Part shown: in pieces, positions 1 through 10,067 of the stretch
How the letters are laid out: each line of letters begins with the position of its first letter
How positions within the stretch are numbered: position 1 is the first letter of the stretch
NCBI GenBank assembly: GCA_019745075.1
Contig: JAIETR010000002.1
Location: 62,001 to 126,000, forward strand
Source: Qipengyuania sp.
GTDB taxonomy: Bacteria > Pseudomonadota > Alphaproteobacteria > Sphingomonadales > Sphingomonadaceae
Direction: 5' to 3'
DNA: 64,000 nt
Made by a program: the position numbers and the translations under genes
The notes under the pieces: generated by a model
Database searches by the model: none
Told to the model about the DNA's origin: nothing
Seen by the model: only the letters and a program-made list of their open reading frames with translations

Positions 1-212
1 TCGGCAGCGCTGGTCCGCGCCTGCTCGGCCACTTGCTCGGCCCGGGCACGCGCTCTGGCCGCAAGCGCGTCGGCTTCGCCGGCCTGTTCGGCGGCCCGCG
101 CGCGGATCGCCTCGAGGTCGAGGTCTTGCTCGGCGGTCTGGGCCGCGGCGCCGGCGAAGGCGGCAGCGCCCGCGAGCGCGGCGATGGCGAGGAGATGGGG
201 GAGCGTCTTCAT
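1..212 (-). CDS. trbC: TrbC-like conjugative pilus assembly protein, N-terminal part only (truncated by window edge)
   Basis: Reverse strand from 212 reads MKTLPHLLAIAALAGAAAFAGAAAQTAEQDLDLEAIRARAAEQ..., a signal peptide plus Ala/Glu-rich start, directly after traU with ATGA overlap; assigned mainly by synteny. Confidence 0.6.
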   Translation of the reverse strand, partial: MKTLPHLLAIAALAGAAAFAGAAAQTAEQDLDLEAIRARAAEQAGEADALAARARARAEQVAEQARTSAA

Positions 213-1237
213 AGCGCGCAGCAGTTCCGTTTGCGCCAGACCAGATAGCCCATGTCCTCGCCGATGGCGGGATAGACCTGGCCTGCCGACATGAAGGTGG
301 TGGAGGCGCCGATGGGCGCGCAGGCGTAGCGTCCCTTCGTCTGCGGATTGGGGTTGGTGGCCTGGAAGCGGTATTGCTGCTTGCGCATCACCGGCATCAG
401 ATACTTGCCGCACAGCCCCCTGCTGCCCATCGTGCCCCAGGCGACGAGCTCGCGATGGAGCTTGTAGGAGAAGCGGGCGAGCGCGAGGCGTGAGGCCTGG
501 ACATGGCCGATCGTCGCCGAGACGTTTCCGTTCAGCGGATACATCGTTCCCTGGCAGCCGGCGCACCAGAACAGCTCGTCCGTCGGCAGCTTCGCCGTCG
601 CGGCTACGCAATCGGCGGCGCAGGCAGCGAGCGCGAGCGGATTGGCGAACAGCACCGCCTCCGGATTGATGATCGCGGTGAGCTCGCTGTCCTGCCAGAG
701 CGGATCGATCTCGGTGATGTAGAGGATGTCGACCGAGCCGGATTCGAGGCACAGGAAGTCGGCGACGAGCTCCATCCAGTAGATCAGCGGATAGGCGTAC
801 CAGTGGACGTGCCACTGCGAATTGTACTGCGTCGCACCGCCGACGGCGGATGGCCCGGCCATCGTCTTGAAACCGATGTCGAAGCCGGGGTCGAGCTTCA
901 TCCCGCCGAGATTGACGAAGCACCACGGCTTCATGCTCACATCGGCAAGCCGCACCGGCTCCCAGAACCCCATCGCGATGCCGGGCCTCAGGCCGCACAG
1001 GCACACCGGCGAGTCTGGGTTGTCGGTGTCGGGCCGGCTCGACGGCCAGATCTTCAGGGCCCCGACCGAGATCGGGAACAGGCACGACCAGCAGATGTCG
1101 GTGATCGGGTTGACGAACTTGCCGGTGCAGCGCCCGGGTCCGGCCGCGGCCTGGGCTGGCGTGCTCGCCGCCACGCTCAGGCTGACGAGGAGCATCGTCC
1201 CGCAAATCCATGATAGCAGGTGCTTTCTCTTGCTCAT
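209..1237 (-). CDS. traU: Conjugal transfer protein TraU
   Basis: Protein MSKRKHLLSWICG...GRCTGKFVNPITDICWSCLFPISVGALKIW...; signal peptide, Cys-rich TraU family pattern, synteny with traW/trbC. Confidence 0.93.
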   Translation of the reverse strand: MSKRKHLLSWICGTMLLVSLSVAASTPAQAAAGPGRCTGKFVNPITDICWSCLFPISVGALKIWPSSRPDTDNPDSPVCLCGLRPGIAMGFWEPVRLADVSMKPWCFVNLGGMKLDPGFDIGFKTMAGPSAVGGATQYNSQWHVHWYAYPLIYWMELVADFLCLESGSVDILYITEIDPLWQDSELTAIINPEAVLFANPLALAACAADCVAATAKLPTDELFWCAGCQGTMYPLNGNVSATIGHVQASRLALARFSYKLHRELVAWGTMGSRGLCGKYLMPVMRKQQYRFQATNPNPQTKGRYACAPIGASTTFMSAGQVYPAIGEDMGYLVWRKRNCCAL

Positions 1238-1881
1238 GATGGTGCGCGCTCCTTGCGCTCGATCGCCTGTTCGGTGACGACGAGGACGCGGCCCTGCTGC
1301 TCGACGGTCGCGGGGACAGCGCGGATGCCGAAGTGTTTCACAAGGCTGCCGCCCTGGTCGAAATAGAAGCGTCGCTGGCGGGTCTTCATCAGCTCGAGGG
1401 GCGCGCCGCGCACGAGGATCAGCTTGGCACGGGTTGGGCCGAAGCGGCGCGCCGCCCAGGCAAGCTGCGCCGGATCGTCTCCGTCGAGGAAGACGAGCGG
1501 CACCCGCAGCGGGACAGTGTCGAGCGGATTGACGCGCGTCCCCGCGGCAATGATGACCCGGCCCTTGTCGTCGGCAATGTTGCGCTCGACCGTAATGGTC
1601 GGATCGAAGCGCCAGCTGCGCGTCGCCGAGGCGGAACCAACACCGGACACGGGCTCCGGCCGGTTGACCCGCGTGATGGTGCGGCGCTTCAGCTCCTCGT
1701 TGAGCCGCGCCGTCTCGCCGGTTTTCTCCAGATGGGTCAGGCGGGCGCGGATCTGCGCGAGGATGTCGGGCTCGACGATCGGCCAGACAGCGCCCTGCTG
1801 ACCGTAATCGCGGGCGAACGCCGGCGCTGCCGCGCCCAGGCAGGCGACAAGGAGCGCGATCATTGCGGGCAAGAGCTTCAC
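1234..1881 (-). CDS. traW: Type-F conjugative transfer protein TraW (GTG start)
   Basis: VKLLPAMIALLVACLGAAAPAFARDYGQQGAVWPIVEPDILAQI...; TraW-like C-terminus; 4-nt overlap with traU. Confidence 0.9.
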   Translation of the reverse strand: MKLLPAMIALLVACLGAAAPAFARDYGQQGAVWPIVEPDILAQIRARLTHLEKTGETARLNEELKRRTITRVNRPEPVSGVGSASATRSWRFDPTITVERNIADDKGRVIIAAGTRVNPLDTVPLRVPLVFLDGDDPAQLAWAARRFGPTRAKLILVRGAPLELMKTRQRRFYFDQGGSLVKHFGIRAVPATVEQQGRVLVVTEQAIERKERAPS

Positions 1882-2402
1882 AGGATCGGCCTCCCCACGC
1901 CAAGGATACGGGGAGCGCAGATCCATCCGATCGCCGCATAGCGGCTGTCGAAGCCGTCCTTGTGCGCGGTGGTGACGAAGTAGCAGCCGGCCGGAACCTG
2001 GCCGGTCGGGCCGAGCGCCAACGGCTCGCCGAGGCGGCTCGTGAGCTTCGCTTTCGCGACCAGGCGACCGTTGACGAAGAAGGCGCGATTCTTCTCGGTG
2101 ACGAGATCGCCGGGCAGGGCGCTCACCCGCTTGCCAAACGGCCTGGGCTCCTTGCCGAAATGCTTCACCAGCAGGGGCGAGGTGGGCGGATCGAACAGGA
2201 TTATGTCGCTGCGCTTGGGAGCGGCGCCGCGCTCGAGCCAGATCGCCCAATGGGGCAGGCTCGGGCTCGCGTTGATCATCAGCGCGTGCTCGCGCGAGAA
2301 GGCGGCCAGCGTGCTGAGCGCGAGCGCCACTGCGCCGAGGCCGCCCCAGAGCACGAGGCGTCCCCATGCCGAAGAACGAGCGAGGATGTCAGCTGCGCCC
2401 AT
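1878..2402 (-). CDS. traF: TraF-type S26 signal peptidase-like protease
   Basis: MGAADILARSS...NASPSLPHWAIWLERG...KRVSALPGDLV..., S26 serine protease pattern (N-S/A-S-P-S-LP and K-R-V-x-ALPGD). Confidence 0.85.
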   Translation of the reverse strand: MGAADILARSSAWGRLVLWGGLGAVALALSTLAAFSREHALMINASPSLPHWAIWLERGAAPKRSDIILFDPPTSPLLVKHFGKEPRPFGKRVSALPGDLVTEKNRAFFVNGRLVAKAKLTSRLGEPLALGPTGQVPAGCYFVTTAHKDGFDSRYAAIGWICAPRILGVGRPIL

Positions 2403-2796
2403 CGGGAACGGCTCCCATGCGGCGCACGACGTCGGCGCGCACAGTCTCGGTGAGGTCGGGTGCGCTGCCGGCCACCACCGCCTCGGCGACAAGGACCGTC
2501 CGGCCCTCGCGCCCCAATTGCTCGACCGAGTCCTCGACGGCCTTGAGATAGACCTGGACGCGCTCGCGGGTTTCTTCGGGCGACCGTCCGGCCCGCGCCT
2601 CGGCCTCGATGAAGTCGCCCATGATGCGGCTCAGCTGGACCGTGACGACCTCGCGCTTTTCGAGCGCGAGAAGCTTGTCGGTCGCCCAGACGCCCCAGAG
2701 CGTGGAGGCGATCATGCTCAGGCCGAGCGCGATTGCGGTGAGATTGATGCTGAATCGGCGCGCCGACAGGGCTGATGTTGCCAATATGTTCTTCAC
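2389..2796 (-). CDS. trbI: TrbI-like F-type conjugative transfer protein (GTG start)
   Basis: VKNILATSALSARRFSINLTAIALGLSMIASTLWGVWATDKLLALEKREVVTVQLSRIMGDFIEAEA...; single N-terminal TM, position after traC. Confidence 0.75.
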   Translation of the reverse strand: MKNILATSALSARRFSINLTAIALGLSMIASTLWGVWATDKLLALEKREVVTVQLSRIMGDFIEAEARAGRSPEETRERVQVYLKAVEDSVEQLGREGRTVLVAEAVVAGSAPDLTETVRADVVRRMGAVPDGRS

Positions 2797-3203
2797 AGCT
2801 TTTCCTCCCGGAGACCTTCGGCGACCTCGCACAGGAAGCGCGGCATCCGCAGGCAGGCGACCAGCGTTGCAAGACCGATGAGGCCGAACTTCAGGTCGTT
2901 GACGAAGCCGACCTGGCGTGTCGGATCGGCGCCGATGAAGCGCTCGGCGAAATTGGCGATCTGCGCGAAGAACAGCTCCACGTTGCCGCCCGAGACCATC
3001 AGGAAGAACAGGAGCGGCAGCCCGAGTGTCATGAGATAAGTCGAGGCGAGGAAACCGCCCGCCTTGACGAGAATGTAGCAGGTGTCGGCAAGGTGGCCGC
3101 GCCAAGTCTTGTCGGGCGGGGGTGGATCGAAGCCGTCGTCCCCGCCCGATAAGAGCGCGCGCTCCTGCGCCTGATCGAAGGGGCCGACAAGATGAAGTGG
3201 CAT
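2793..3203 (-). CDS. Conserved membrane protein within tra operon
   Basis: MPLHLVGPFDQAQERALLSGGDDGFDPPPPDKTWRGHLADTCYILVKAGG...; hydrophobic segments, ATGA overlap with trbI. Confidence 0.6.
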   Translation of the reverse strand: MPLHLVGPFDQAQERALLSGGDDGFDPPPPDKTWRGHLADTCYILVKAGGFLASTYLMTLGLPLLFFLMVSGGNVELFFAQIANFAERFIGADPTRQVGFVNDLKFGLIGLATLVACLRMPRFLCEVAEGLREEKL

Positions 3204-3233
3204 GGTATCGTGGTCCTTGATTGGAGGGTGGAT

Positions 3234-5783
3234 TCAGGTGCGGCCCGCGAAAGCGATCCGCTCGATCGCATCGGCGAGCTGGTGGCCGCGGGCGATCTCG
3301 GCATCGATCGCAGCGAAAGTCTGGGGTGAACTCGAGAACAAAGTCGCTGAATAGTCGTCGAGCACGAGCCGGCCGATCGCCTCGGTTTCCGGTCCCTTGA
3401 TGAAGACCTCGGAATAGTCGCTGCCCGACCGCTTCAGGCTGCGGATCAGCGTCTCGGTGCGGTCGTCCATGTCGAGCCGCTTGGAGGCTTTGAAATCGGC
3501 GATCGTCTCGGGCTTCTGCTGGAGGATCAGCATCCAGTCGCTGTTCTCGAGCGCCGCCGTCGCCCCGTCGGACTTGTAATAGTCGTTGAGCGACTGGGTC
3601 GCGGTCGCCAGCGCGCCGCCATATTTGCGGCAGGTGCGGGCATAGGTCTCGACGAACTCGCCCATCGAGCCGCCCTTGAGCATCGACCAGGCCTCGTCGA
3701 TCAGCAGCAGCTTGCGGACCTGGCGGGGCGAACGCGTCATCGCCTGGCTGGTCATGAACATGATTGCAGAAAGGACGACCGCCCTCAGCTCCTCGCGGCT
3801 CGCAAGGTCGGACATCTCGAAGACGGTGAAATCGGCATCAAGGTCGAGGCTTGCCTGGCCCTCGAAGAAGGCGCCGTAGGTGCCGCCGGCCATGTAGGGA
3901 GCAAGCGCGGTCGCAAGGTCGGTTGCGGCCTCGTTCGCGAGACTCGCGAGAGCCTCTCCCACGCCGGTGATGGTCGCCGCCACGCCATGCTCGCTCCAGA
4001 CGGCATTGACCGCCCGGTCGATCAGTCCGCGCTCGGTGTCGGAGAGCTTCGCGCTGTGGCGCGCCATCTGGCCGACGATCGCCTTGACCATGGCAAAGCA
4101 GTCCAGGCGGTAGTCTTCGTCCTCTGCCGCGCGCCCCGCGTCGATCATCGAGAAGGGATTGAGGCAGAAGCCTGCCTTCATCGTGAACTCGACAAAGCGG
4201 CCGCCCTGCAATTTGACCGAATGCTCAAAGCTACGCCCGTCGTCGATGACTACGACCTGCGCGCCGGCGCCGCGCAGTGCCGCGCACATCTCCTGCAGGA
4301 GCACCGACTTGCCCGAGCCCGACTTGCCGCAGATCGCTACATTGTGATTGCCGGCGTCGTTCTCGAACGGCGACCAAAAGAAAGGCTGGCCGCGGCGGCC
4401 GACGAACAGCAGGTGCGGGTGCGCGCTCCCCAGATATTCGCCCTGCATCGGCGCGATGTTGGCGGCGGTCGTCGAGAGCACCGTCTTGAACCGCTTCAGG
4501 CGCTCCATGTCGGCGCCGAGCCCGTCGGCGAGCGTCAGCGGCATGGCCGCGAGCAGTCCCTGCACCTGGAGATAACGCTCGTCGGCAAGATCCCAGCCCG
4601 CCGCCTTGTAGATCGACTTTATCGCCCGCTCGTGCCGGTCGCCGGCGCCAAGCGGGGAATAGGCCGTGATCCCATAGAAGACGCGGACGAGCCGGCGGCC
4701 TTCCTGGAGCTCGGCCTGGACGTGCTGCCATTCGGCCGCCTGCTCGCCGATGCGCGGCAGGAAGCGGGCGCTCTTCGTGCCCGCAAGGCTCGTCGTCCGC
4801 ATGAACTTGAAGCCGGCCTTGGCGCTGGCCGCTTCCTGATCCGGGTAGACGAGGCAGAGCATCGTCGCGGCCGGGCAGGGAAAGCGCAGCTTGTCGGTGA
4901 ACAGATCGCCGATGAGCCGTGCGCATTCCCACGGCGCCCAGCGCTGCGGCATGTTACGGACGGAAAAATGCCGCACGTCGAAGGCGTCGGGATAGACGAT
5001 GCCGATCTCGGGCACGCCGTCATTTGTCCTGCCCGTCGGGCGGAAACGCTCGGTGCGCAGGTGCATCCGGTCTTCGTGGACGACGAGCTCGATGTCGTGA
5101 CGGATCGCCTGGGCCGCGATCGGGTCGTTGGCGTTGTAGGGAACCGCGTCGTCCTGCGGCGCTGTGGTCGGCGAGGTGAGGTCGTCGAGGATGGCGATGA
5201 GTTGCTGCGGCCCCACCTCCGCGACGCCGAGGTTCAGGGATTTCAGCATGGCGATGAGCCCGTCGCGGGTCTGCTTGAGCTCCTCGTTGCTCACCGTCTT
5301 CGCTGCGGGAACGCCGACCGAGACGATCACCTGGTGGTGCCGCGCATGGAATGGCGCGTCCGCCGAGCCCGATTCCCAGACGAGGCCATAGAGCCGCTTG
5401 GCCCGGTGGCGGGCGATGGCCTCATAGACCCCGCCCTGGACGTAGCGCGGGGCAAACCAGGGCGCGACGATCCGGCTGATGCGCGGGGAGGCGAGATGCA
5501 GCACCTGGAGGCAGGCGCCGGGCGGCAGGCCCTCGGAGAAGAATGCCCCGAGGATCTCACCGGTGCGCTCGTCCGCGCCGATCAGCGGGGTCACCGAGAG
5601 GATGAACCCCTTCGAGCGCGCGTTGAAATAGAGCCGGCTTGCCGGATCGTAGACTCGGTAGGGCAGCCAGTCCGACAGCATGTCGAGCATCAGCGGAGGC
5701 CGCCGCTTCTCGGCGTGCTCGGCATCGCCGAGAAGCCCGCGAAGCACTCGGTCCAGAATCGTGTTCAGCCGCTCGGCCATCAC
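3234..5783 (-). CDS. traC: Type IV secretion system ATPase TraC
   Basis: 849 aa; Walker A GKSGSGKSVLLQEM, Walker B-like KLLLIDEAWSMLKGG, F-type TraC architecture. Confidence 0.95.
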   Translation of the reverse strand: MMAERLNTILDRVLRGLLGDAEHAEKRRPPLMLDMLSDWLPYRVYDPASRLYFNARSKGFILSVTPLIGADERTGEILGAFFSEGLPPGACLQVLHLASPRISRIVAPWFAPRYVQGGVYEAIARHRAKRLYGLVWESGSADAPFHARHHQVIVSVGVPAAKTVSNEELKQTRDGLIAMLKSLNLGVAEVGPQQLIAILDDLTSPTTAPQDDAVPYNANDPIAAQAIRHDIELVVHEDRMHLRTERFRPTGRTNDGVPEIGIVYPDAFDVRHFSVRNMPQRWAPWECARLIGDLFTDKLRFPCPAATMLCLVYPDQEAASAKAGFKFMRTTSLAGTKSARFLPRIGEQAAEWQHVQAELQEGRRLVRVFYGITAYSPLGAGDRHERAIKSIYKAAGWDLADERYLQVQGLLAAMPLTLADGLGADMERLKRFKTVLSTTAANIAPMQGEYLGSAHPHLLFVGRRGQPFFWSPFENDAGNHNVAICGKSGSGKSVLLQEMCAALRGAGAQVVVIDDGRSFEHSVKLQGGRFVEFTMKAGFCLNPFSMIDAGRAAEDEDYRLDCFAMVKAIVGQMARHSAKLSDTERGLIDRAVNAVWSEHGVAATITGVGEALASLANEAATDLATALAPYMAGGTYGAFFEGQASLDLDADFTVFEMSDLASREELRAVVLSAIMFMTSQAMTRSPRQVRKLLLIDEAWSMLKGGSMGEFVETYARTCRKYGGALATATQSLNDYYKSDGATAALENSDWMLILQQKPETIADFKASKRLDMDDRTETLIRSLKRSGSDYSEVFIKGPETEAIGRLVLDDYSATLFSSSPQTFAAIDAEIARGHQLADAIERIAFAGRT

Positions 5784-6538
5784 TTGGGCTCCTTGTCGGG
5801 TGCCGCGGGCGTGTAGGTCTTGCCGGTCACCGCCTTGGCGGCCTCGATCGCCTCGATGCTTGGGAACGTGAGCGGCTTTTCGCCGCCGCCAGGCCGAGGG
5901 GTCCGATCATGCAGGGGAGGGGACATGTCGAACCCCTCGACCGCCGGTGCCTTGGCACCGGCGACGGCCTCGCGCGCCGTGGAGGGGAGGACCAGCGGCG
6001 AGGCAACGGGGGAATCCTGGACGGGAGGGACAGCAAGCGAGAAAGGGGAAGTCAGGTCGGCGGCATCGCTCTCGTCGCTGGCCTTTTGCGCGGCCGGGTC
6101 TGAGGCGGCCTGGACGGCCTTGAGCTGCCGGCTGAGCTGGCGCAGCAGCGGCGGCGCCGCCCCTTCGCCGGGCTTGCGGCGCAGTTCCGCGGCCCAGCGG
6201 GGATTCTCGACCACCGCCCAGGCGACAGCTTCGTCATGAAGCGTTCCGGCTTCATCGACATGCGCCGGGAACACGATCCGGAGCGTGCGCTCTAAGGTTC
6301 GGCCCGTATCGCCGGCAGCAACTCCGGCCCGGACCCGCGCAAGTTCGTGGGAGGAGCCATTGCGCTCCAGCTCGGAGGTCGCGTGGGCGTCGATCACATG
6401 GCTGGGAGCGCAGTCGCCCTTGGGCGCGCGACAGCTGAAGTCGCCCTGGACATTGGTGCCGAACGTGGTGCAGCCGGTTAGCACTGCCGCGAGTCCGGCG
6501 CTGACGATGAGGCGCTTGGAAGGGGACATAGAGGTCAT
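5780..6538 (-). CDS. traV: TraV-like outer-membrane lipoprotein
   Basis: MTSMSPSKRLIVSAGLAAVLTGCTTFGTNVQGDFSCRAPKGDC; lipobox LTGC, TraV-type Cys pattern. Confidence 0.85.
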   Translation of the reverse strand: MTSMSPSKRLIVSAGLAAVLTGCTTFGTNVQGDFSCRAPKGDCAPSHVIDAHATSELERNGSSHELARVRAGVAAGDTGRTLERTLRIVFPAHVDEAGTLHDEAVAWAVVENPRWAAELRRKPGEGAAPPLLRQLSRQLKAVQAASDPAAQKASDESDAADLTSPFSLAVPPVQDSPVASPLVLPSTAREAVAGAKAPAVEGFDMSPPLHDRTPRPGGGEKPLTFPSIEAIEAAKAVTGKTYTPAAPDKEPK

Positions 6539-7401
6539 CCTTTGCTGGTCTGGCGGGGAGCGGCCGCGAGGAACTCGCGGAGGGCGGCGGCAGGCCGATA
6601 GCCTTCGAGCACAGCGCCGTCGGACGGCCGCACGATGACCGGCGTGCCGCCGAAGCCGTGCGCTTTCGCAAAGGCCTCGTTGGCGTCGAGGCCGGTCGTG
6701 TCGCAGGGCTTGGGATTGGCGAGCGCCAGGCCCGAATAGGCCATGCGCAGCGACATCTCCGGACGGGATGCACAGAGTACTCGCTCGGCCAGCTGGCGGC
6801 TTTCCGCACCAAAGATCGAGATCGGCCGTTCCTCGACGCGTGCGCCGATCGCCTTCAATTCGCCTTCGAGCTTCTTGCAGTAACTGCAGTTGAAGTCGGA
6901 GAAGACGACCACCTTTGGCCCTTCGGCCGGACCCCAGGTGATGGCCCCGTTTGCCGGGAGACCGGCGAGCGAAACCCGCGCCGGGACGCTCGGGCGCTGC
7001 TGGGGCGGCTCGTCCTCTCCTGGCTGGCGCCGGGCGGCGCCGGCGGTGAGCAGGTCCGGGTTCAGAGCAAGCAGCCGCGCGGCCGTCAGATCCTGGCGGG
7101 CCTCCATGTCGTAGACACGGCCGATCACGAGATACTTGGCTGCCCGGTCGACGTAGAACAGGGTCGACTTCGAAGCGACTTCGCACAGGCCGCCGAGCCC
7201 CGAGCAGTCGATCGCGTCGATCGGCGTCTTCGGAAGCCTGAGCTTGAGCGCCGCCCGCACCTTGGCGCTATCGGGAGCGGTCGTCGGCGCGGCGAGGCTT
7301 GCGACGCCCCAGCCGGTGGCGGCGGACAGGGCGATGACGGCGGCGAGCCCTGCCGCGGGCCGCAGCCAGCGACGCGCTGGAGAATTAGGTGCTCCGATCA
7401 C
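6535..7401 (-). CDS. dsbC: DsbC-like thiol:disulfide isomerase of the conjugation system
   Basis: VVVFSDFNCSYCKKLEGELKAIG thioredoxin-fold CxxC motif; N-terminal TM; located in tra operon. Confidence 0.88.
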   Translation of the reverse strand: MIGAPNSPARRWLRPAAGLAAVIALSAATGWGVASLAAPTTAPDSAKVRAALKLRLPKTPIDAIDCSGLGGLCEVASKSTLFYVDRAAKYLVIGRVYDMEARQDLTAARLLALNPDLLTAGAARRQPGEDEPPQQRPSVPARVSLAGLPANGAITWGPAEGPKVVVFSDFNCSYCKKLEGELKAIGARVEERPISIFGAESRQLAERVLCASRPEMSLRMAYSGLALANPKPCDTTGLDANEAFAKAHGFGGTPVIVRPSDGAVLEGYRPAAALREFLAAAPRQTSKG

Positions 7402-8732
7402 TGGGAATTCCTCACGTAGACGCCGTCGAGGAACACGATCTCAACATCGATGCCGGTCGGCATCTCGACGACAGGTTGGTACTGTTCGGCGCGTTCGATC
7501 AGATATTTGCTGACCGTATCGGCCGCGTCCGCGGCGCCCTGGCCGAGCCCTCCGCCGAGAATGTCGCCGGGCGACAGCTTGGAGCGCGTTCCGTCGGCGT
7601 TGGTCGTGACGCCGGAGAAGATGCTGTTGGCATTGGCCGAGAAGCCGCGGCCGAAACCGCCGATGATCCCGGCGAGCAGCGCCTGGCTGACAAGGCTGCC
7701 TTCGCGGCTGACGACGCGGCCGCGCACGCCGGACTTGCCGGCAAAGCTGATGAAGCCCTTGACCTCGCTCACCGCCACGCGCCCGCCGGGCTGATCGCAG
7801 GTCATGCGGGCAAGCTTCACATAGACCTTCTCCGAGGAGAGATCGCCGCGCGCCGCTCCGTTGACCACGCAGCCCTGAATCCGGGTGGTGAGCACCTTCC
7901 CGTTCTGCATGACCGAGCGCGCCGGGCCGGTGATCCTCAGAACCACGGGCAGTGGATCGGTCTGGCTGGCAACGCCGGCCGAGGCATCGACGCCAACGAT
8001 CACCCGCGCCGCCGCATAGGAATTGGGCGGCAGGTAATCGGGGGAGTCCTCGACCACGACCGGCGGGGCGTCAGGGCGGGCCGAGCGGCGGCCGGTCGCG
8101 CCCGCCTTCTCCGAGGTGAAGCTCAACAGCTTCACTTCGCCGGGAGACGGGACCAGGGCGTCACCGCCTGCTGTCGCGCTGCCGGGCTGCGGCGCTGCGG
8201 CTGGACGGCCGCGCGCATCGTAGCCGCCCGCCTGGGGCCCATAGGCCGGCGCGGTCGGAACCGGAGCCGGCGCGGCAGCCTGCGTAGCAAGCCGCGACTT
8301 GAGGTCCGCATTCTCCGCCGAGATCGCATCGATCGCCGCCTGCCCGTCAACCCGCATGGCCTGGTTTTCGGCCTTGAGCGCCGCGAGCTGCGCCTCGACC
8401 TCGCTGCGCGGGACAGCGGATTCCCGGAGCGCCTTCTGCTCGCGCGTTACCGCGTCGAGCCGGTTGCCATAGCTGGCGACGAACTCGCGCTGCGAGAGGT
8501 CGCGGTTGACGAGGCCGGCCGTATCGATGGTTTGCGCAGCTTGCGCGTCGTCCGACGTGCCGTCCTCGTCGCCGCCAAGGATGAACCAACTGCCGCCGAC
8601 GAGCGCGAGAGCGCCGATGCCCCCAAGCAGCAATCTCTGCCGGCGCGCCGTTCGCGCGTTGAGCCCGGACACTTCGGACGGCGAGGCTGGCTCGGCCTGC
8701 AGCGGAGCGGGATTGTCGCTGGTATCAGTCAT
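7398..8732 (-). CDS. traB: Conjugal transfer protein TraB
   Basis: MTDTSDNPAPLQ... N-terminal TM, coiled region, then VirB10/TraB-like C-terminal domain; synteny. Confidence 0.88.
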   Translation of the reverse strand: MTDTSDNPAPLQAEPASPSEVSGLNARTARRQRLLLGGIGALALVGGSWFILGGDEDGTSDDAQAAQTIDTAGLVNRDLSQREFVASYGNRLDAVTREQKALRESAVPRSEVEAQLAALKAENQAMRVDGQAAIDAISAENADLKSRLATQAAAPAPVPTAPAYGPQAGGYDARGRPAAAPQPGSATAGGDALVPSPGEVKLLSFTSEKAGATGRRSARPDAPPVVVEDSPDYLPPNSYAAARVIVGVDASAGVASQTDPLPVVLRITGPARSVMQNGKVLTTRIQGCVVNGAARGDLSSEKVYVKLARMTCDQPGGRVAVSEVKGFISFAGKSGVRGRVVSREGSLVSQALLAGIIGGFGRGFSANANSIFSGVTTNADGTRSKLSPGDILGGGLGQGAADAADTVSKYLIERAEQYQPVVEMPTGIDVEIVFLDGVYVRNSQ

Positions 8733-9486
8733 GGCTGCTTTCCCCGTTGGCGCCGACCACGAAGGCCGTCGTGCTGGAGCCGGGATCGAGCGCCGGGTTG
8801 ACGATCGAGACGGCGAGGGTGTCCCGGGGCGCGAGGTCGCGCTCCGCGAGAGTGATGGACTTGCGTCCGCGGTTGGTGATGCGGATGACCTTGCCGGCGA
8901 GGTTCGCGCCCCGATAATCGGCGACAAGCTGGATCTCGAGGTCGCCCACGCGGGCGGGCAGGGCGGTAGACTGCCGCACCTCGTAACCCTCGATTGTCCG
9001 GTCGTTGGCCATCGCCTGCACAAGCCGGACAGCGCTGGTGTCGAACGGGGTTTCGCTCTCCCAGTTCGCCGCCTGGCCCGTCGCGATCGCGGGATTGGTG
9101 ATGAACACCTGCGCCGCCTCGATTGGCTCTACGCGGCAAGCGACCTTGTAGACGTAGCCCTTCTTGGTCGTCGCAAAGAAGCTGATGCTCCTGGCCGCGT
9201 AAGTCTCGGGCACCGAGACGTAGATGTCGCCGCGCAGCGGTTCGTTCGTGACGGCAAAGTCGTTGTAAGGCGTGCCGGTCGAGATCTTCGAAACGCTCGC
9301 GAATTGGTCATTGATGAGCGCGAAGCGGGTGAGTTCGCGGGCCGAGACCGAACATTCGATACCCGCGCCATCGGCCGCCCGCTTGAACTGGTCGGCTGCT
9401 CGGGCCGGGCCGCCTGAGAGCGCGAGCAGAGCGGTCACGCTCAGCAGCGCCGTGCGCGCACGCCTTGCACGTTGGTAAGCCATCAC
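8725..9486 (-). CDS. traK: Conjugal transfer protein TraK
   Basis: Signal peptide MMAYQRARRARTALLSVTALLALSGGPARA; secretin-like TraK, synteny between traB and traE. Confidence 0.85.
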   Translation of the reverse strand: MMAYQRARRARTALLSVTALLALSGGPARAADQFKRAADGAGIECSVSARELTRFALINDQFASVSKISTGTPYNDFAVTNEPLRGDIYVSVPETYAARSISFFATTKKGYVYKVACRVEPIEAAQVFITNPAIATGQAANWESETPFDTSAVRLVQAMANDRTIEGYEVRQSTALPARVGDLEIQLVADYRGANLAGKVIRITNRGRKSITLAERDLAPRDTLAVSIVNPALDPGSSTTAFVVGANGESSHD

Positions 9487-10055
9487 TGGGGCTCCTTGGT
9501 TTTGTCCTGGGGTGGCAGCTGGGCGAATCCCGAGAGCGCGAGCCGCAACCCCCGGTAGGTCCAGCTGAAGCGGAAACGGCGCTCGTCACTGGCGATGACC
9601 TGCGCGCCGACGAAGGTCTTGAGCGTGCCTGAGACCTCGGACGTGAGGCCTTTCGGGTCGACGGTCATCGAGCGGATGACGAAAGCCTGGGTGACGTCCG
9701 AGCCGCGCTGCTCTTCGACGATGCGTACGAGCTCGGCTTTGAGGCGGCCGTGGCTGGCCGGATCGGCGAGCTTCAGGATCTCGTTCATCCAGTAGTCGAG
9801 CCCTTCGGGGCTGCGATTCAAGAGGACGAGCGCGGTGTCACGGGTGACGAGCTCGAGATAGTCGGCTTCGACGCCCGCGCTGCTCACCGTCAGCTGCTTG
9901 GGCAGCGTCGGTAGGAGCACCACCTCGCGGTCGCGGGTCGCGGCAAGGCTTGCCGTCACGGTGAGCGCGACAGCGAGGCCGGCGCTGGACAGCGCGAACA
10001 GGTTGCGCTGCCTCAGCAGCGACTGCTGGCGCTCGTGTGAAATGTCGGCGAACAT
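9483..10055 (-). CDS. traE: Conjugal transfer protein TraE
   Basis: 190 aa, N-terminal TM, VirB8-like TraE; synteny. Confidence 0.85.
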   Translation of the reverse strand: MFADISHERQQSLLRQRNLFALSSAGLAVALTVTASLAATRDREVVLLPTLPKQLTVSSAGVEADYLELVTRDTALVLLNRSPEGLDYWMNEILKLADPASHGRLKAELVRIVEEQRGSDVTQAFVIRSMTVDPKGLTSEVSGTLKTFVGAQVIASDERRFRFSWTYRGLRLALSGFAQLPPQDKTKEPQ

Positions 10056-10067
10056 GGCTTTCTCCCC

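Noticed and set aside
3987-5816. 609-aa plus-strand ORF antisense to traC, and many similar long antisense ORFs (e.g. 7389-8801, 33828-36035, 48641-50737, 57351-58814)
   Set aside because: Arg/Ala/Gly-rich shadow ORFs expected opposite high-GC codon-biased genes; the opposite strand encodes recognisable conserved proteins.
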